This document shows, piece by piece, positions 34,637 to 46,573 of a stretch of 64,000 bases of DNA. The notes under the pieces are model-generated. The model was given only the letters and a program-made list of their open reading frames with translations, did no database searches and was not told where the DNA came from. The stretch is taken from NCBI GenBank assembly GCA_016217545.1, contig JACRHT010000012.1, positions 434,001 to 498,000 of the forward strand. The letters are read 5' to 3'. The stretch's first letter is position 1. Each line of letters opens with the position of its first letter. This stretch comes from Opitutia bacterium (GTDB lineage: Bacteria > Verrucomicrobiota > Verrucomicrobiia > Opitutales > Opitutaceae). The position numbers were made by a program, and so were the translations under genes.

Positions 34637-36717
34637 GTGACGAGTCCCTTCCGAATTCGTGGACCTCGATCAAGCTCGCCGAGGTCGGCCAATGGCGCGG
34701 CGGCGGCACGCCAAGCAAAGCTAATCCAGCCTTCTGGACGAACGGCACCATTCCTTGGGTTTCGCCCAAGGATATGAAGCAACCGCGACTGTCGACCGCT
34801 CAGGACCTGATCACCGAGTCGGCCGTAGAATCGTCGGCCACCAACCTCATCGCGGCGGGCTCAGTCTTGCTCGTCACGCGCTCCGGGATTCTGGCGCATT
34901 CGCTTCCAGTCGCGGTGAACCTTGTGCCTGTCGCGCTGAATCAGGACATCAAAGCTGTAACGCCTCACGAGATCACCGACGCTGAGTATCTCCGCCTGAT
35001 TTTTCAGTGCTTCGAGCGCGATATTCTCAACACCTGTCGGAAAGGAGGAACCACGGTTCACAGCATCGAATTTCCTGCGCTCCAAGATTTCTCAATCCCC
35101 CTGCCGCCGCTGACCGAGCAGAAGCGGATCGTGGCGAAGATCGAGGAGTTGTTCAGCGAGTTGGAGGCCGGGGAGGAGAGTCTGCGGGTGGCGCGGCGGC
35201 AACTCGGCGTCTATCGCCAGTCGCTCCTCAAACAAGCCTTCGAGGGCAAGCTGACCGCCCAGTGGCGCACCCAAAACCCCGCCCAACTCGCACCCCCGGC
35301 GACTAACTCAGCTGATGGGCCTACAGCTGGATTGCCACCTGGTTGGATGAGATGCCGATTCGGCGACGTCGCTCGAATCCGAAATGGCTACGCGTTCAAA
35401 AGCGAATGGTTCAAAGATCGTCGTGAGAACCCGAGCGAAGTGCCGATAATTCGCCAATCCCAGCTACAGGGCGACACAGTCGACATTACCCACGCAGTCT
35501 ACGTGGATGCCGCGTATTTGAGGCAGCATTCCGGTTTCACTCTTGTGAAGGGCGACATCCTCATCGGCATGTCCGGCTCGATCGGAAAAGTCTGTCGCTA
35601 CGAGTTGGACGAAGTCGCGTTGCAGAACCAACGGACCGGCAAGATCGAGCTGTTCGAGCCCGAAGCGCATGATCCGCGGTTTCTTGGTCTTTTTTTGGCC
35701 ACGGCCGAGCAGTCGCTGATCCGTCTGGCGAAGGGAATGGGGGTGCAGAATATCAGTTCCAAGGACATCGCGTCGCTTCCGTTCGTGCGTTGCTCCTTCC
35801 CCGAGCAACAGGAGATCGTGCGGAAGCTGGACGAGCAATTCGAGGTGATCGAGCGGAACGAGCGGGAGATCGACGCCGCGCTGAAGCGGAGCGAGGCCTT
35901 GCGGCAGGCGATCCTGAAAAAAGCCTTCACCGGCCGCCTCGTCCCCCAGATCGTCACCGACGAGCCCGCCTCCGCGTTGCTGGCCCGCCTCCACGCCGAG
36001 CGCGGCAGCCACTCCGCTCCTGCCCGTCGCGTGGCCGCCGCAAAAGCGAGCCGCGGCCCCACGCAACCGGAGCCCGATCTTTTCCCCGAGATCGCGGCCT
36101 TTAAGCCGCTCGGCAAAACCGACCTCCAGGCCGGCATCGTCGCCCTGGCCATCGACCGCTTCGACCGGCGGAAACAGTTCCTCGGCCACACCAACGCCGA
36201 GAAGATCGTCCATCTGGCTGACGCGTTGGTCGACTTGCAGCTCGACCGCCATCCGGTGAAGGACGCCGCCGGTCCGAACGACTTCCGCCGGGCCAAACAG
36301 ATCGAGCACCGGGCGCGCGCGAAGGGCTGGTTCACCGTAACGCATGACGGCCCGGTTTATCACTACCATGCCGGCCGCAACCTGCCGGCCTTGCTTATCG
36401 CCACTGAGCGCACACTTGGTCCCAAGTTTGCCATCGTCGAGAATCTGTTGGAGCAGCTGCACGTCCTGAAGGACACCAAGGCCATAGAGATCTTCGCCAC
36501 CGTTTACGCCGCCTGGAACAACCTGCTCCTGCGCCAGACGCCGATCACCGACGAAGCTATCGTCACCGAAGCCCGCGAGAACTGGCACAGGCGAAAGCTG
36601 GACATCCCCCGGAATCGCTTCTTCGGCGCGATCGCATGGATGACGCAGCACGGCTTTGTCCCCAAGGGCACCGGTCAGTTGGTCGCCAGCCAAAAGCAGC
36701 AAGCCATTTTGCCTTAA
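34633..36717 (+). CDS. hsdS: Type I restriction-modification specificity subunit with extra C-terminal domain
   Basis: A 694-residue S subunit, well above the usual 400-450. Two target-recognition domains are present (about 1-155 and 232-390), each followed by a conserved helical spacer: LPPLTEQKRIVAKIEELFSE near residue 156, and FPEQQEIVRKLDEQFEVIER near 389. The TRD regions are less GC-rich than their surroundings, as expected for exchanged specificity modules. Residues about 440-694 form an additional domain (HTNAEKIVHLADALVDLQLD, IFATVYAAWNNLLLRQTPIT, FFGAIAWMTQHGFVPKG). I recall similar tails on some S subunits but know no function. The start is GTG, overlapping the hsdR stop. Confidence 0.93.
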   Translation: MSDESLPNSWTSIKLAEVGQWRGGGTPSKANPAFWTNGTIPWVSPKDMKQPRLSTAQDLITESAVESSATNLIAAGSVLLVTRSGILAHSLPVAVNLVPVALNQDIKAVTPHEITDAEYLRLIFQCFERDILNTCRKGGTTVHSIEFPALQDFSIPLPPLTEQKRIVAKIEELFSELEAGEESLRVARRQLGVYRQSLLKQAFEGKLTAQWRTQNPAQLAPPATNSADGPTAGLPPGWMRCRFGDVARIRNGYAFKSEWFKDRRENPSEVPIIRQSQLQGDTVDITHAVYVDAAYLRQHSGFTLVKGDILIGMSGSIGKVCRYELDEVALQNQRTGKIELFEPEAHDPRFLGLFLATAEQSLIRLAKGMGVQNISSKDIASLPFVRCSFPEQQEIVRKLDEQFEVIERNEREIDAALKRSEALRQAILKKAFTGRLVPQIVTDEPASALLARLHAERGSHSAPARRVAAAKASRGPTQPEPDLFPEIAAFKPLGKTDLQAGIVALAIDRFDRRKQFLGHTNAEKIVHLADALVDLQLDRHPVKDAAGPNDFRRAKQIEHRARAKGWFTVTHDGPVYHYHAGRNLPALLIATERTLGPKFAIVENLLEQLHVLKDTKAIEIFATVYAAWNNLLLRQTPITDEAIVTEARENWHRRKLDIPRNRFFGAIAWMTQHGFVPKGTGQLVASQKQQAILP

Positions 36718-36774
36718 TTCGACCAAAAGCGACTAAACATCAGTCGGTTAGCATCAATCGCGCAAGAATCGCTT

Positions 36775-36798
36775 ATGGCGAATATGGCGTTTATAGCG
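36775..36798. promoter_or_regulatory. Three 9-bp tandem repeats before the HTH-PIN pair, possible operator
   Basis: ATGGCGAAT, ATGGCGTTT and ATAGCGTTT follow one another at 36775, 36784 and 36793. They lie in the most AT-rich gap of this region, 70 bp before the start of the excisionase-type DNA-binding protein. Tandem sites before an antitoxin gene often serve autoregulation; that role is inferred, not shown. Confidence 0.5.
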
Positions 36799-36844
36799 TT
36801 TAAGCACTTGAATTCGTGCCTCCGCTGACGATGTTTGCCCCACT

Positions 36845-37300
36845 ATGCTCACCACCCGAAACAACCGCCTGGACCCGTCCCTGATCCCGGAGGAGCAGCT
36901 GGCCGAGCTGGCTAAGCTTTTTGCCAAGCCAGATCACATCGCCCTGATCGACGCGCAAGGCCATCGGACGCACCTGCCGGAGGCCTTGTTCGCCCACTTC
37001 GCCCGCATCGTGCGGCTGATGTCCGAGAAGAAGGCTATCGTGCTCGTGCCGGAAGACGAAGCGTTCACCACCCAAGCTGCCGCCAACTACCTCGGCGTCT
37101 CGCGGCAGCATCTGGTCGATCTCCTGGAGAACAAGGAAATCCCTTACCACAAGGTCGGCACGCACCGCCGCGTGACGTTCAAGGACTTGCTCGCCTACGA
37201 ACGCACGCGCGACACCACGCGCCGCGAGGCGCTCAACAAGCTCGCCGCCGCCGCCGAAGCCGCCGGCGTTTACGATTCCGACTACACCGGGAAAAAATGA
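36845..37300 (+). CDS. Excisionase-family helix-turn-helix protein, probable antitoxin of PIN pair
   Basis: A 151-residue protein with an N-terminal unknown region and an excisionase/MerR-type helix-turn-helix at about residues 75-123 (FTTQAAANYLGVSRQHLVDL, then NKEIPYHKVGTHRRV). This domain is common in antitoxins that partner PIN-domain toxins. The gene overlaps the PIN gene by four bases (ATGA, 37297-37300), as expected of a toxin-antitoxin pair. It lies between hsdS and hsdM, preceded by three 9-bp tandem repeats (36775-36801). Confidence 0.85.
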   Translation: MLTTRNNRLDPSLIPEEQLAELAKLFAKPDHIALIDAQGHRTHLPEALFAHFARIVRLMSEKKAIVLVPEDEAFTTQAAANYLGVSRQHLVDLLENKEIPYHKVGTHRRVTFKDLLAYERTRDTTRREALNKLAAAAEAAGVYDSDYTGKK

Positions 37301-37848
37301 GAGCGGACTACCGGGTCTTTCTCGACGCATGCGTGCTCGCCAACTTCGGCGTGTGCGACCTGCTGCTGAGATTGTCCGAGCGTCCGCGCCTGATCGTGCC
37401 GCATTGGTCGGAAGAGGTGCTCGCCGAAGTGCAACGCACGCAGCTGAGGGATCTCCAGTGGCCGCCGCCGCTAGCCGAGACGTTCCAGACCGAGATCCGC
37501 ACGGCGTTTCCCGACGCGGTAGTGACCGGCTACGAAAACCTGCTGCCGGCGCTGACGAACCACGAAAAAGACCGGCATGTGCTCGCCGCCGCGATCCGGG
37601 GAAACTGCCCGCTCATCGTCACGTTCAACCTGAAGCATTTTCCAGTCGCGGCCCTGCAGCCTTGGAACCTCGCCGCGAGCCACCCGCAAGACTACCTGCT
37701 GGTCCTCTACGAAATGGAGCCCAAACAAGTGACCGCGTGCCTCGGCGCCATCGCCGGCAAGCGCAAGCTTGAGGTGCAGGACGTGTTGATCCGCCTCGGC
37801 AAGACGCTCCCGGATTTTTCACAGCGCCTCCTAGACGATCTGACCTGA
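37297..37848 (+). CDS. PIN-domain protein, probable RNase toxin
   Basis: A 183-residue PIN-domain protein. The acidic residues expected to bind metal are seen: Asp10 in VFLDACVLANF, Glu39/Glu40/Glu44 in PHWSEEVLAEVQ, Asp92 in EKDRHVLAAAIR, and the TFNLKHFP strand that follows. PIN toxins cleave RNA; the target cannot be told. The start overlaps the stop of the HTH gene. The C-terminal 60 residues (EPKQVTACLGAIAGKRKLEV) are probably involved in partner binding. The pair splits the restriction operon. Confidence 0.87.
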   Translation: MRADYRVFLDACVLANFGVCDLLLRLSERPRLIVPHWSEEVLAEVQRTQLRDLQWPPPLAETFQTEIRTAFPDAVVTGYENLLPALTNHEKDRHVLAAAIRGNCPLIVTFNLKHFPVAALQPWNLAASHPQDYLLVLYEMEPKQVTACLGAIAGKRKLEVQDVLIRLGKTLPDFSQRLLDDLT

Positions 37849-37870
37849 GCAAACCGCGTTTACGTCCTTT

Positions 37871-37905
37871 CATATCCGTGTCCTCCGTGTAATCCGCAAT
37901 TAAGT
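37871..37905. repeat. Single arm related to the CCACGGATT palindrome
   Basis: CATATCCGTGTCCTCCGTGT followed by AATCCGCAATT resembles the right arm of the inverted repeat at 3705-3735. No partner arm is seen nearby. It lies just before the hsdM start, so it marks a possible recombination or insertion scar between the PIN gene and hsdM. Confidence 0.5.
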
Positions 37906-37909
37906 CTTC

Positions 37910-39394
37910 ATGACCACCGACAGCATCATCTCCAAGGTCTGGTCCTTCTGCCACACGCTGCGCGACGACGGTGTGGGCTACGGCGACTACCTGGAGCAGC
38001 TCACCTATCTCATCTTCCTCAAGATGGCGGACGAATACTCGCAGCCGCCGCACCGCCGGAAAGTCGGAGTGCCCGCGCGCTTCGCGTGGCCGGTCATGCG
38101 TCCGCTCAAGGGCGCCGAGCTCGAGGTCCACTACGTCGAGGCGCTGCGCGAACTCGGCACGCAGAAGGGCATGCTTGGACAGATTTTCACCAAGGCGCAG
38201 AACAAGATCCAGGACCCCGCCAAGCTCGCCCGCCTGATCGAGATGGTGGACAACGTCACCTGGACCACGCTCGACGCCGACACCAAGGGCGACATCTACG
38301 AAGGCATCCTCGAAAAAAACGCCGAGGACACCAAGTCCGGCGCCGGCCAATATTTCACGCCCCGCGCGCTCATCAAGGCGATGGTCGCGTGCGTCGCACC
38401 GGAGCCCGGCAAAACCATCGCCGACCCCGCGTGCGGCACCGGCGGCTTCTTCCTCGCGGCCTACGACCACCTCAAGAATCTGCCGCTCACGCCCACGCAG
38501 AAGCGTTTCCTCAAGAACGAGACCTTCCACGGCAACGAGATCGTCGCCGGCACGCGCCGCCTGTGCCTGATGAATCTCTTCCTCCACAACATCGGCGAGA
38601 TCGATGGCGAGACCCGCGTCGCCTCGACGGATGCGCTCATCGCCGCGCCGGCGGAGACGCACGACTACGTCCTCGCCAATCCGCCCTTCGGCAAGAAGAG
38701 CTCGATGACCTTCACCAACGAAGAAGGCGAACAAGAGAAGGAAGACCTCGTCTACAACCGGCAGGATTTCTGGGCCACGACGTCGAACAAGCAGCTCAAT
38801 TTTCTCCAGCACATCCGCTCGCTCCTCAAAACCACCGGCCGCGCCGCCGTGGTGCTGCCCGACAACGTCCTCTTCGAAGGCGGCGCCGGTGAGACCGTGC
38901 GCCGGAAGCTGATGGAGACGGCAGAACTGCACACGATCCTGCGCCTGCCGACCGGGATTTTCTACGCCAACGGTGTGAAGGCCAACGTGCTCTTCTTCGA
39001 TAACCGCCCCGCGAGCAAGGACACCGCGACGAAGGAGGTCTGGTATTACGACTACCGGACCAACATCCACCACACGCTGAAACGAAAGCCGCTGCGCCTC
39101 GAAGACCTCGCCGACTTCATCGCCTGCTACAACCCGGAGAACCGCCACAAGCGGAAGGAGACGTGGCACGCGGAGAAGAATCCGACGGGCCGCTGGCGGA
39201 AGTTCACCCACGCCGAACTCGCCGCGCGCGACAAGACGAGCCTCGACCTCTTCTGGCTGAAAGACGACAGCCTCGCCGACCTCGACAACCTGCCCGAGCC
39301 CGCCGATCTCGCGGAGGAGATCATTGAAAACATCGAGGCAGGTCTCGCGAATTTCCGCACCGTCGCCGCATCGCTGGGTAAGTCAGCGTCCTAG
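37910..39394 (+). CDS. hsdM: Type I DNA methyltransferase subunit M
   Basis: The 494-residue N6-adenine methyltransferase subunit. An N-terminal helical domain (KVWSFCHTLRDDGVGYGDYL) precedes the SAM-binding motif ADPACGTGGFFLAAYDHL at about residues 171-188 and the catalytic NPPFGKKS near 257. It protects host DNA and is part of the R-M-S complex. The gene lies 61 bp after the PIN gene rather than next to hsdS, so the order is R-S-HTH-PIN-M. A single-arm repeat lies immediately upstream of its start. Confidence 0.95.
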   Translation: MTTDSIISKVWSFCHTLRDDGVGYGDYLEQLTYLIFLKMADEYSQPPHRRKVGVPARFAWPVMRPLKGAELEVHYVEALRELGTQKGMLGQIFTKAQNKIQDPAKLARLIEMVDNVTWTTLDADTKGDIYEGILEKNAEDTKSGAGQYFTPRALIKAMVACVAPEPGKTIADPACGTGGFFLAAYDHLKNLPLTPTQKRFLKNETFHGNEIVAGTRRLCLMNLFLHNIGEIDGETRVASTDALIAAPAETHDYVLANPPFGKKSSMTFTNEEGEQEKEDLVYNRQDFWATTSNKQLNFLQHIRSLLKTTGRAAVVLPDNVLFEGGAGETVRRKLMETAELHTILRLPTGIFYANGVKANVLFFDNRPASKDTATKEVWYYDYRTNIHHTLKRKPLRLEDLADFIACYNPENRHKRKETWHAEKNPTGRWRKFTHAELAARDKTSLDLFWLKDDSLADLDNLPEPADLAEEIIENIEAGLANFRTVAASLGKSAS

Positions 39395-39451
39395 CGAAAC
39401 CCGACCGCTCGCGGCCGAGCGCTCCCGCGCCCGGAAGCGCACGCTCCTCGC

Positions 39452-40081
39452 TCACCCCTGCGGCACGATCTTCTCCAGCGCGAGCGTCACTGCGGCGGTG
39501 CGGTTTTCCACGCCGAGCTTCACGAACGTGCTTTCGAGGTGCTTCTTCACCGTTGTGAGCTGGATGCCGAGGATCGTGCCGATTTCCGGATTCGTCTTCC
39601 CCTGCACCACCCACGACAAAATCTCCGCCTCGCGCGGCGTCAGGCCGAGCGCCTTCTCCAGCGCGGCGGGCGTCGCGTCCGCCACCGAAGCGGAGCGGCC
39701 GGAGCCCGTTTGCTTGCGCCGACGCAGGCGCGCCGCGACCGCGGAAATCAAATCCGCCGGCTCGACCGGCTTCACGAGATAGTCGTCCGCGCCGAGATTC
39801 ATGCCCGCGCGCAGATCCTCCTTCTCGCCCCAGCCGGTGAGGAAAATGAACGGCGTCGCCGCGGTCGTGGCCTCCTCGCGCAACGCCTGCAACACGCGGT
39901 GCCCGTTCATCTCGGGCATGGTGATATCGCACACGACGAGGTCGGGCTTCTCCCTCAACGCGAGCGCGACGCCTTCGCGGCCGTTGTGCGCCTCGATCGT
40001 TTGGTAGCCTTCGGAGGAGAGCAGCGCGGCGATTTGCCGGCGCATCTTCGCATCGTCGTCGATCACGAGGATTTTTTCCAC
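39452..40081 (-). CDS. Response regulator, NarL/LuxR family
   Basis: A 209-residue two-component regulator. GTG at 40081 is chosen because the receiver domain begins immediately (VEKILVIDDDAKMRR). The phosphoacceptor Asp is in LVVCDITMPEMNG; the conserved Thr and Lys are in FIFLTGWG and DYLVKPVEP. The C-terminal LuxR-type helix-turn-helix is LTPREAEILSWVVQGKTNPE, followed by TTVKKHLESTFVKLGV. It is divergent from the globin gene (170-bp gap) and may control it. No dedicated kinase is adjacent, but two kinases lie within 6 kb. Confidence 0.92.
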   Translation of the reverse strand: MEKILVIDDDAKMRRQIAALLSSEGYQTIEAHNGREGVALALREKPDLVVCDITMPEMNGHRVLQALREEATTAATPFIFLTGWGEKEDLRAGMNLGADDYLVKPVEPADLISAVAARLRRRKQTGSGRSASVADATPAALEKALGLTPREAEILSWVVQGKTNPEIGTILGIQLTTVKKHLESTFVKLGVENRTAAVTLALEKIVPQG

Positions 40082-40250
40082 GCGCGGAGATTGGTCAGCC
40101 GCTGCGCCGAAGTAAAGCGGGCAGCGCTGCGCCAAGCGTCCCGATAACGGGAAAAAATTCCTAGCCGACCGGCCCGCGCCCGCTGGCCAATACCGCGGCG
40201 CAACGCGGCGCGCTATCCTCGCCGCAACAAATCCGTCCTCCCTCCACGCC

Positions 40251-40685
40251 ATGACGCCCCAGGAAAATCTTCTCGTCCGCCAATCGTTCGCCAAGGTCGT
40301 GCCCTTCGCCGACCAGGCGGCCGCGATTTTCTACGCGCGTCTCTTCGAACTCGATCCGTCGCTCCGCGCGCTCTTCCGCGGCGACATGGCGGCGCAGGGC
40401 AAGAAGCTCATGCAGGCCATCGGCTACTGCGTCGGCAGCCTCGACCGCCTCAACACCCTCGTCCCCGTCGTCCGCGAGATGGGCCTGCGCCACGGGGGCT
40501 ACCAGGTGCGCGACGATCACTACGACACCGTCGGCGCCGCGCTGCTCTGGACGCTCGAAAAAGGACTCGGCGCCGACTTCACCGCCGAAACGCGCGCCGC
40601 GTGGGCCAAGGTCTATTGGATCCTCGCCGAGACGATGAAAGCCGGCGCGCGCGACGGCGCGGCGCAACAGGCCCGCGTCGCCTGA
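40251..40685 (+). CDS. Single-domain globin (flavohaemoglobin-type globin domain)
   Basis: A 144-residue haem protein. The globin fold is recognisable from QENLLVRQSFAKVVPFADQA, LFELDPSLRALFRGDM (CD region) and GLRHGGYQVRDDHYDTVGAA, which holds the probable proximal His (LRHGGY) and the conserved YDTVG. The reductase domains of flavohaemoglobin are absent. Likely roles are binding of O2 or NO. It is followed by a 39-residue membrane protein and a c-type cytochrome gene, suggesting a small respiratory or NO-response group. Confidence 0.9.
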   Translation: MTPQENLLVRQSFAKVVPFADQAAAIFYARLFELDPSLRALFRGDMAAQGKKLMQAIGYCVGSLDRLNTLVPVVREMGLRHGGYQVRDDHYDTVGAALLWTLEKGLGADFTAETRAAWAKVYWILAETMKAGARDGAAQQARVA

Positions 40686-40720
40686 CACCGCTTCGCCCGC
40701 CCGCCGTTTTCCTTCTCCCG

Positions 40721-40840
40721 ATGCATTCCGCCCTCGAAGCCGCCCCGATCGAAGCCCCGCTCCCCGCCTGGGCCTGCGTCGCGGCGATCGTCCAAGCCTC
40801 GTTGTTCTTCGCCAGCCTGACGCTGGTCTTTCTCACCTGA
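40721..40840 (+). CDS. Tiny single-span membrane protein
   Basis: A 39-residue frame (MHSALEAAPIEAPLPAWACV then AAIVQASLFFASLTLVFLT) between the globin and cytochrome c genes on the same strand. The C-terminal half is one hydrophobic helix. No family is recognised. Conserved gene order or length in relatives would be needed to confirm it; the compact spacing (35 bp after globin, 51 bp before cytochrome c) favours a real gene. Confidence 0.45.
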   Translation: MHSALEAAPIEAPLPAWACVAAIVQASLFFASLTLVFLT

Positions 40841-40891
40841 TTTTCCCGATCGACGGACACACACACCGCCCGACTCCACGCTCCCGTCATC

Positions 40892-41309
40892 ATGAAAACT
40901 ACGAACACCCTCCTCCTTGCCGCCGGCCTCCTGGCCGTCGCTCCCGTTCTCTCCGCGCAAGCGCCGGCCGAAAACGCCGCCGTCACGCGCGGCCGCTACC
41001 TCGTGGAGAACGTCATCGGCTGCGCCGACTGCCACTCGCAGCGCGACCAGCGCGGCCAGATCATTCCCGAAAAGCACCTCATGGGCGCGCCGCTGCCGTT
41101 CGCCCCGACCGTGCCGATGCCCGCCTGGGGCGCCGTGACGCCCGCAGATCGTCGATCTGCCCGGCTACACCGACGCCCAAGCCGCGACGCTCTTCATGAC
41201 CGGCGTGAAACCCGACGGCTCGATGCCGCGCCCGCCGATGCCGCAGTTCCGCCTCAGCGAGGAGGACGCACGCGCCGTCGTCGCCTACCTCCGCGCGTTG
41301 AAGAAATAA
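40892..41309 (+). pseudogene. Class I c-type cytochrome, frameshifted
   Basis: A signal peptide (MKTTNTLLLAAGLLAVAPVL, ending SAQA) is followed by the haem site GCADCHSQRD (CxxCH) in frame 2. After MPAWGAV, near 41140, the homologous continuation is found in another frame: PQIVDLPGYTDAQAATLFMT, then DGSMPRPPMPQFRLSEEDAR and AVVAYLRALKK, with TAA at 41307. A single inserted base or a two-base deletion would explain it. The Met ligand is probably in the second part (GSMPRPPMP). Either the gene is recently broken or the sequence has an error here; the intact protein would be about 138 residues. Confidence 0.8.
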
Positions 41310-41409
41310 CTTTCGCTTCCGGTGGGCGCGCAGCGCTCGCCGGCCAACAACAGGGGTAACACTCGGGGCGCGGGCGGTCACCGCTCGCGCCCCGAACACC
41401 ACTGCCGCC

Positions 41410-41547
41410 ATGACTCCCATTCTCGACCAGATTTCCAAATCCAACTTCGCGTCCATCGACGGCGGCCTGCTCGTCATCGCCGGGTGCATCGCGCTCGTTT
41501 CCGTGCTGCTCGTCAGCCTGAACGCGCCGCGTCGGCGCGAGCGGTAG
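41410..41547 (+). CDS. Small single-span membrane protein
   Basis: A 45-residue frame from ATG at 41410 to TAG at 41545: MTPILDQISKSNFASIDGG then LLVIAGCIALVSVLLVSLN and a basic tail APRRRER. It has one membrane helix with a positively charged C-terminus (inside). It follows the frameshifted cytochrome c gene by 100 bp on the same strand and might be an accessory subunit, but no family is recognised. Repeat family A copy 3 lies downstream. Confidence 0.5.
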   Translation: MTPILDQISKSNFASIDGGLLVIAGCIALVSVLLVSLNAPRRRER

Positions 41548-41602
41548 GACCGGTCTCCGACCGGCCCAAAGCCGCGAGCGTCAGCGGATCCGCGAAGCAT
41601 GC

Positions 41603-41667
41603 GGTAGGGCGGGACCGCTGGGCCCGCCGCAACCCATTCGCGGCGCGCCCAGCGGTCGCGCCCTACC
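41603..41667. repeat. Dispersed palindromic repeat family A, copy 3
   Basis: The left arm GGTAGGGCGGGACCGCTGGG and right arm CCCAGCGGTCGCGCCCTACC are identical to those of copy 2 (10686-10750); the central spacer differs slightly. It lies between the small membrane protein gene and the hybrid kinase gene. Confidence 0.9.
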
Positions 41668-41741
41668 TATTCAACCTCGTTCGCCGCCTCCGCCCTCCGT
41701 CCTTCGCTTCCGGCATTGCCCGCGCGCCCCACCCGGCAAAG

Positions 41742-45329
<3,588 letters not shown>

Positions 45330-45362
45330 CCTCCATGGCGAAACCCACCCGCCGTCTCTCAA

Positions 45363-45444
45363 TCGTTCTCGTTCCTCATTCTCTTTCTCGTTCTCCGTTC
45401 CTTACGAGCCGAGAGAACGAGAACGAGTAAGAGAACGAGAACGA
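45363..45444 (+). mobile_element. Solo GAGAAC-hexamer inverted-repeat element (internally deleted form of the IVP cassette)
   Basis: The left arm (45363-45396, TCGTTCTCGTTCCTCATTCT then CTTTCTCGTTCTCC) and right arm (45413-45444, GAGAACGAGAACGAGTAAGA then GAACGAGAACGA) are separated by 16 bp. By eye the left arm matches the left arm of the IVP cassette (63322-63355, reverse strand) at 32 of 34 positions and the right arm matches its right arm at 31 of 32, where TAA replaces the TAG stop of the IVP gene. It contains no gene and would fold into a long hairpin. It lies between two kinase genes. Confidence 0.75.
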
Positions 45445-45474
45445 TTCTCTCGCCGCCGCTCATTTTCCGCTGAC

Positions 45475-46545
<1,071 letters not shown>

Positions 46546-46561
46546 CGACCGAGCGATGTCG

Positions 46562-46569
46562 TAAGGAGG
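46562..46569 (+). promoter_or_regulatory. Strong Shine-Dalgarno before a TTG start
   Basis: TAAGGAGG ends at 46569, five bases before the TTG at 46574. It is the clearest ribosome-binding site noticed in the window and decides the start of the ICMT-like gene. Confidence 0.55.
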
Positions 46570-46573
46570 ACAT

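Noticed and set aside
34633-36717. The long hsdS as two genes fused by an assembly error
   Set aside because: Two recognition domains with spacers are normal for one S subunit, and the frame and composition run smoothly into the tail.
41130-41160. Programmed ribosomal frameshifting in the cytochrome c gene
   Set aside because: No slippery heptamer or clear downstream pseudoknot was seen; a mutation or sequence error is simpler.
45363-45444. The regularly repeated GAGAAC hexamers as a CRISPR-like array
   Set aside because: There are no unique spacers of constant length and no cas genes; the structure is an inverted repeat of short tandem hexamers.
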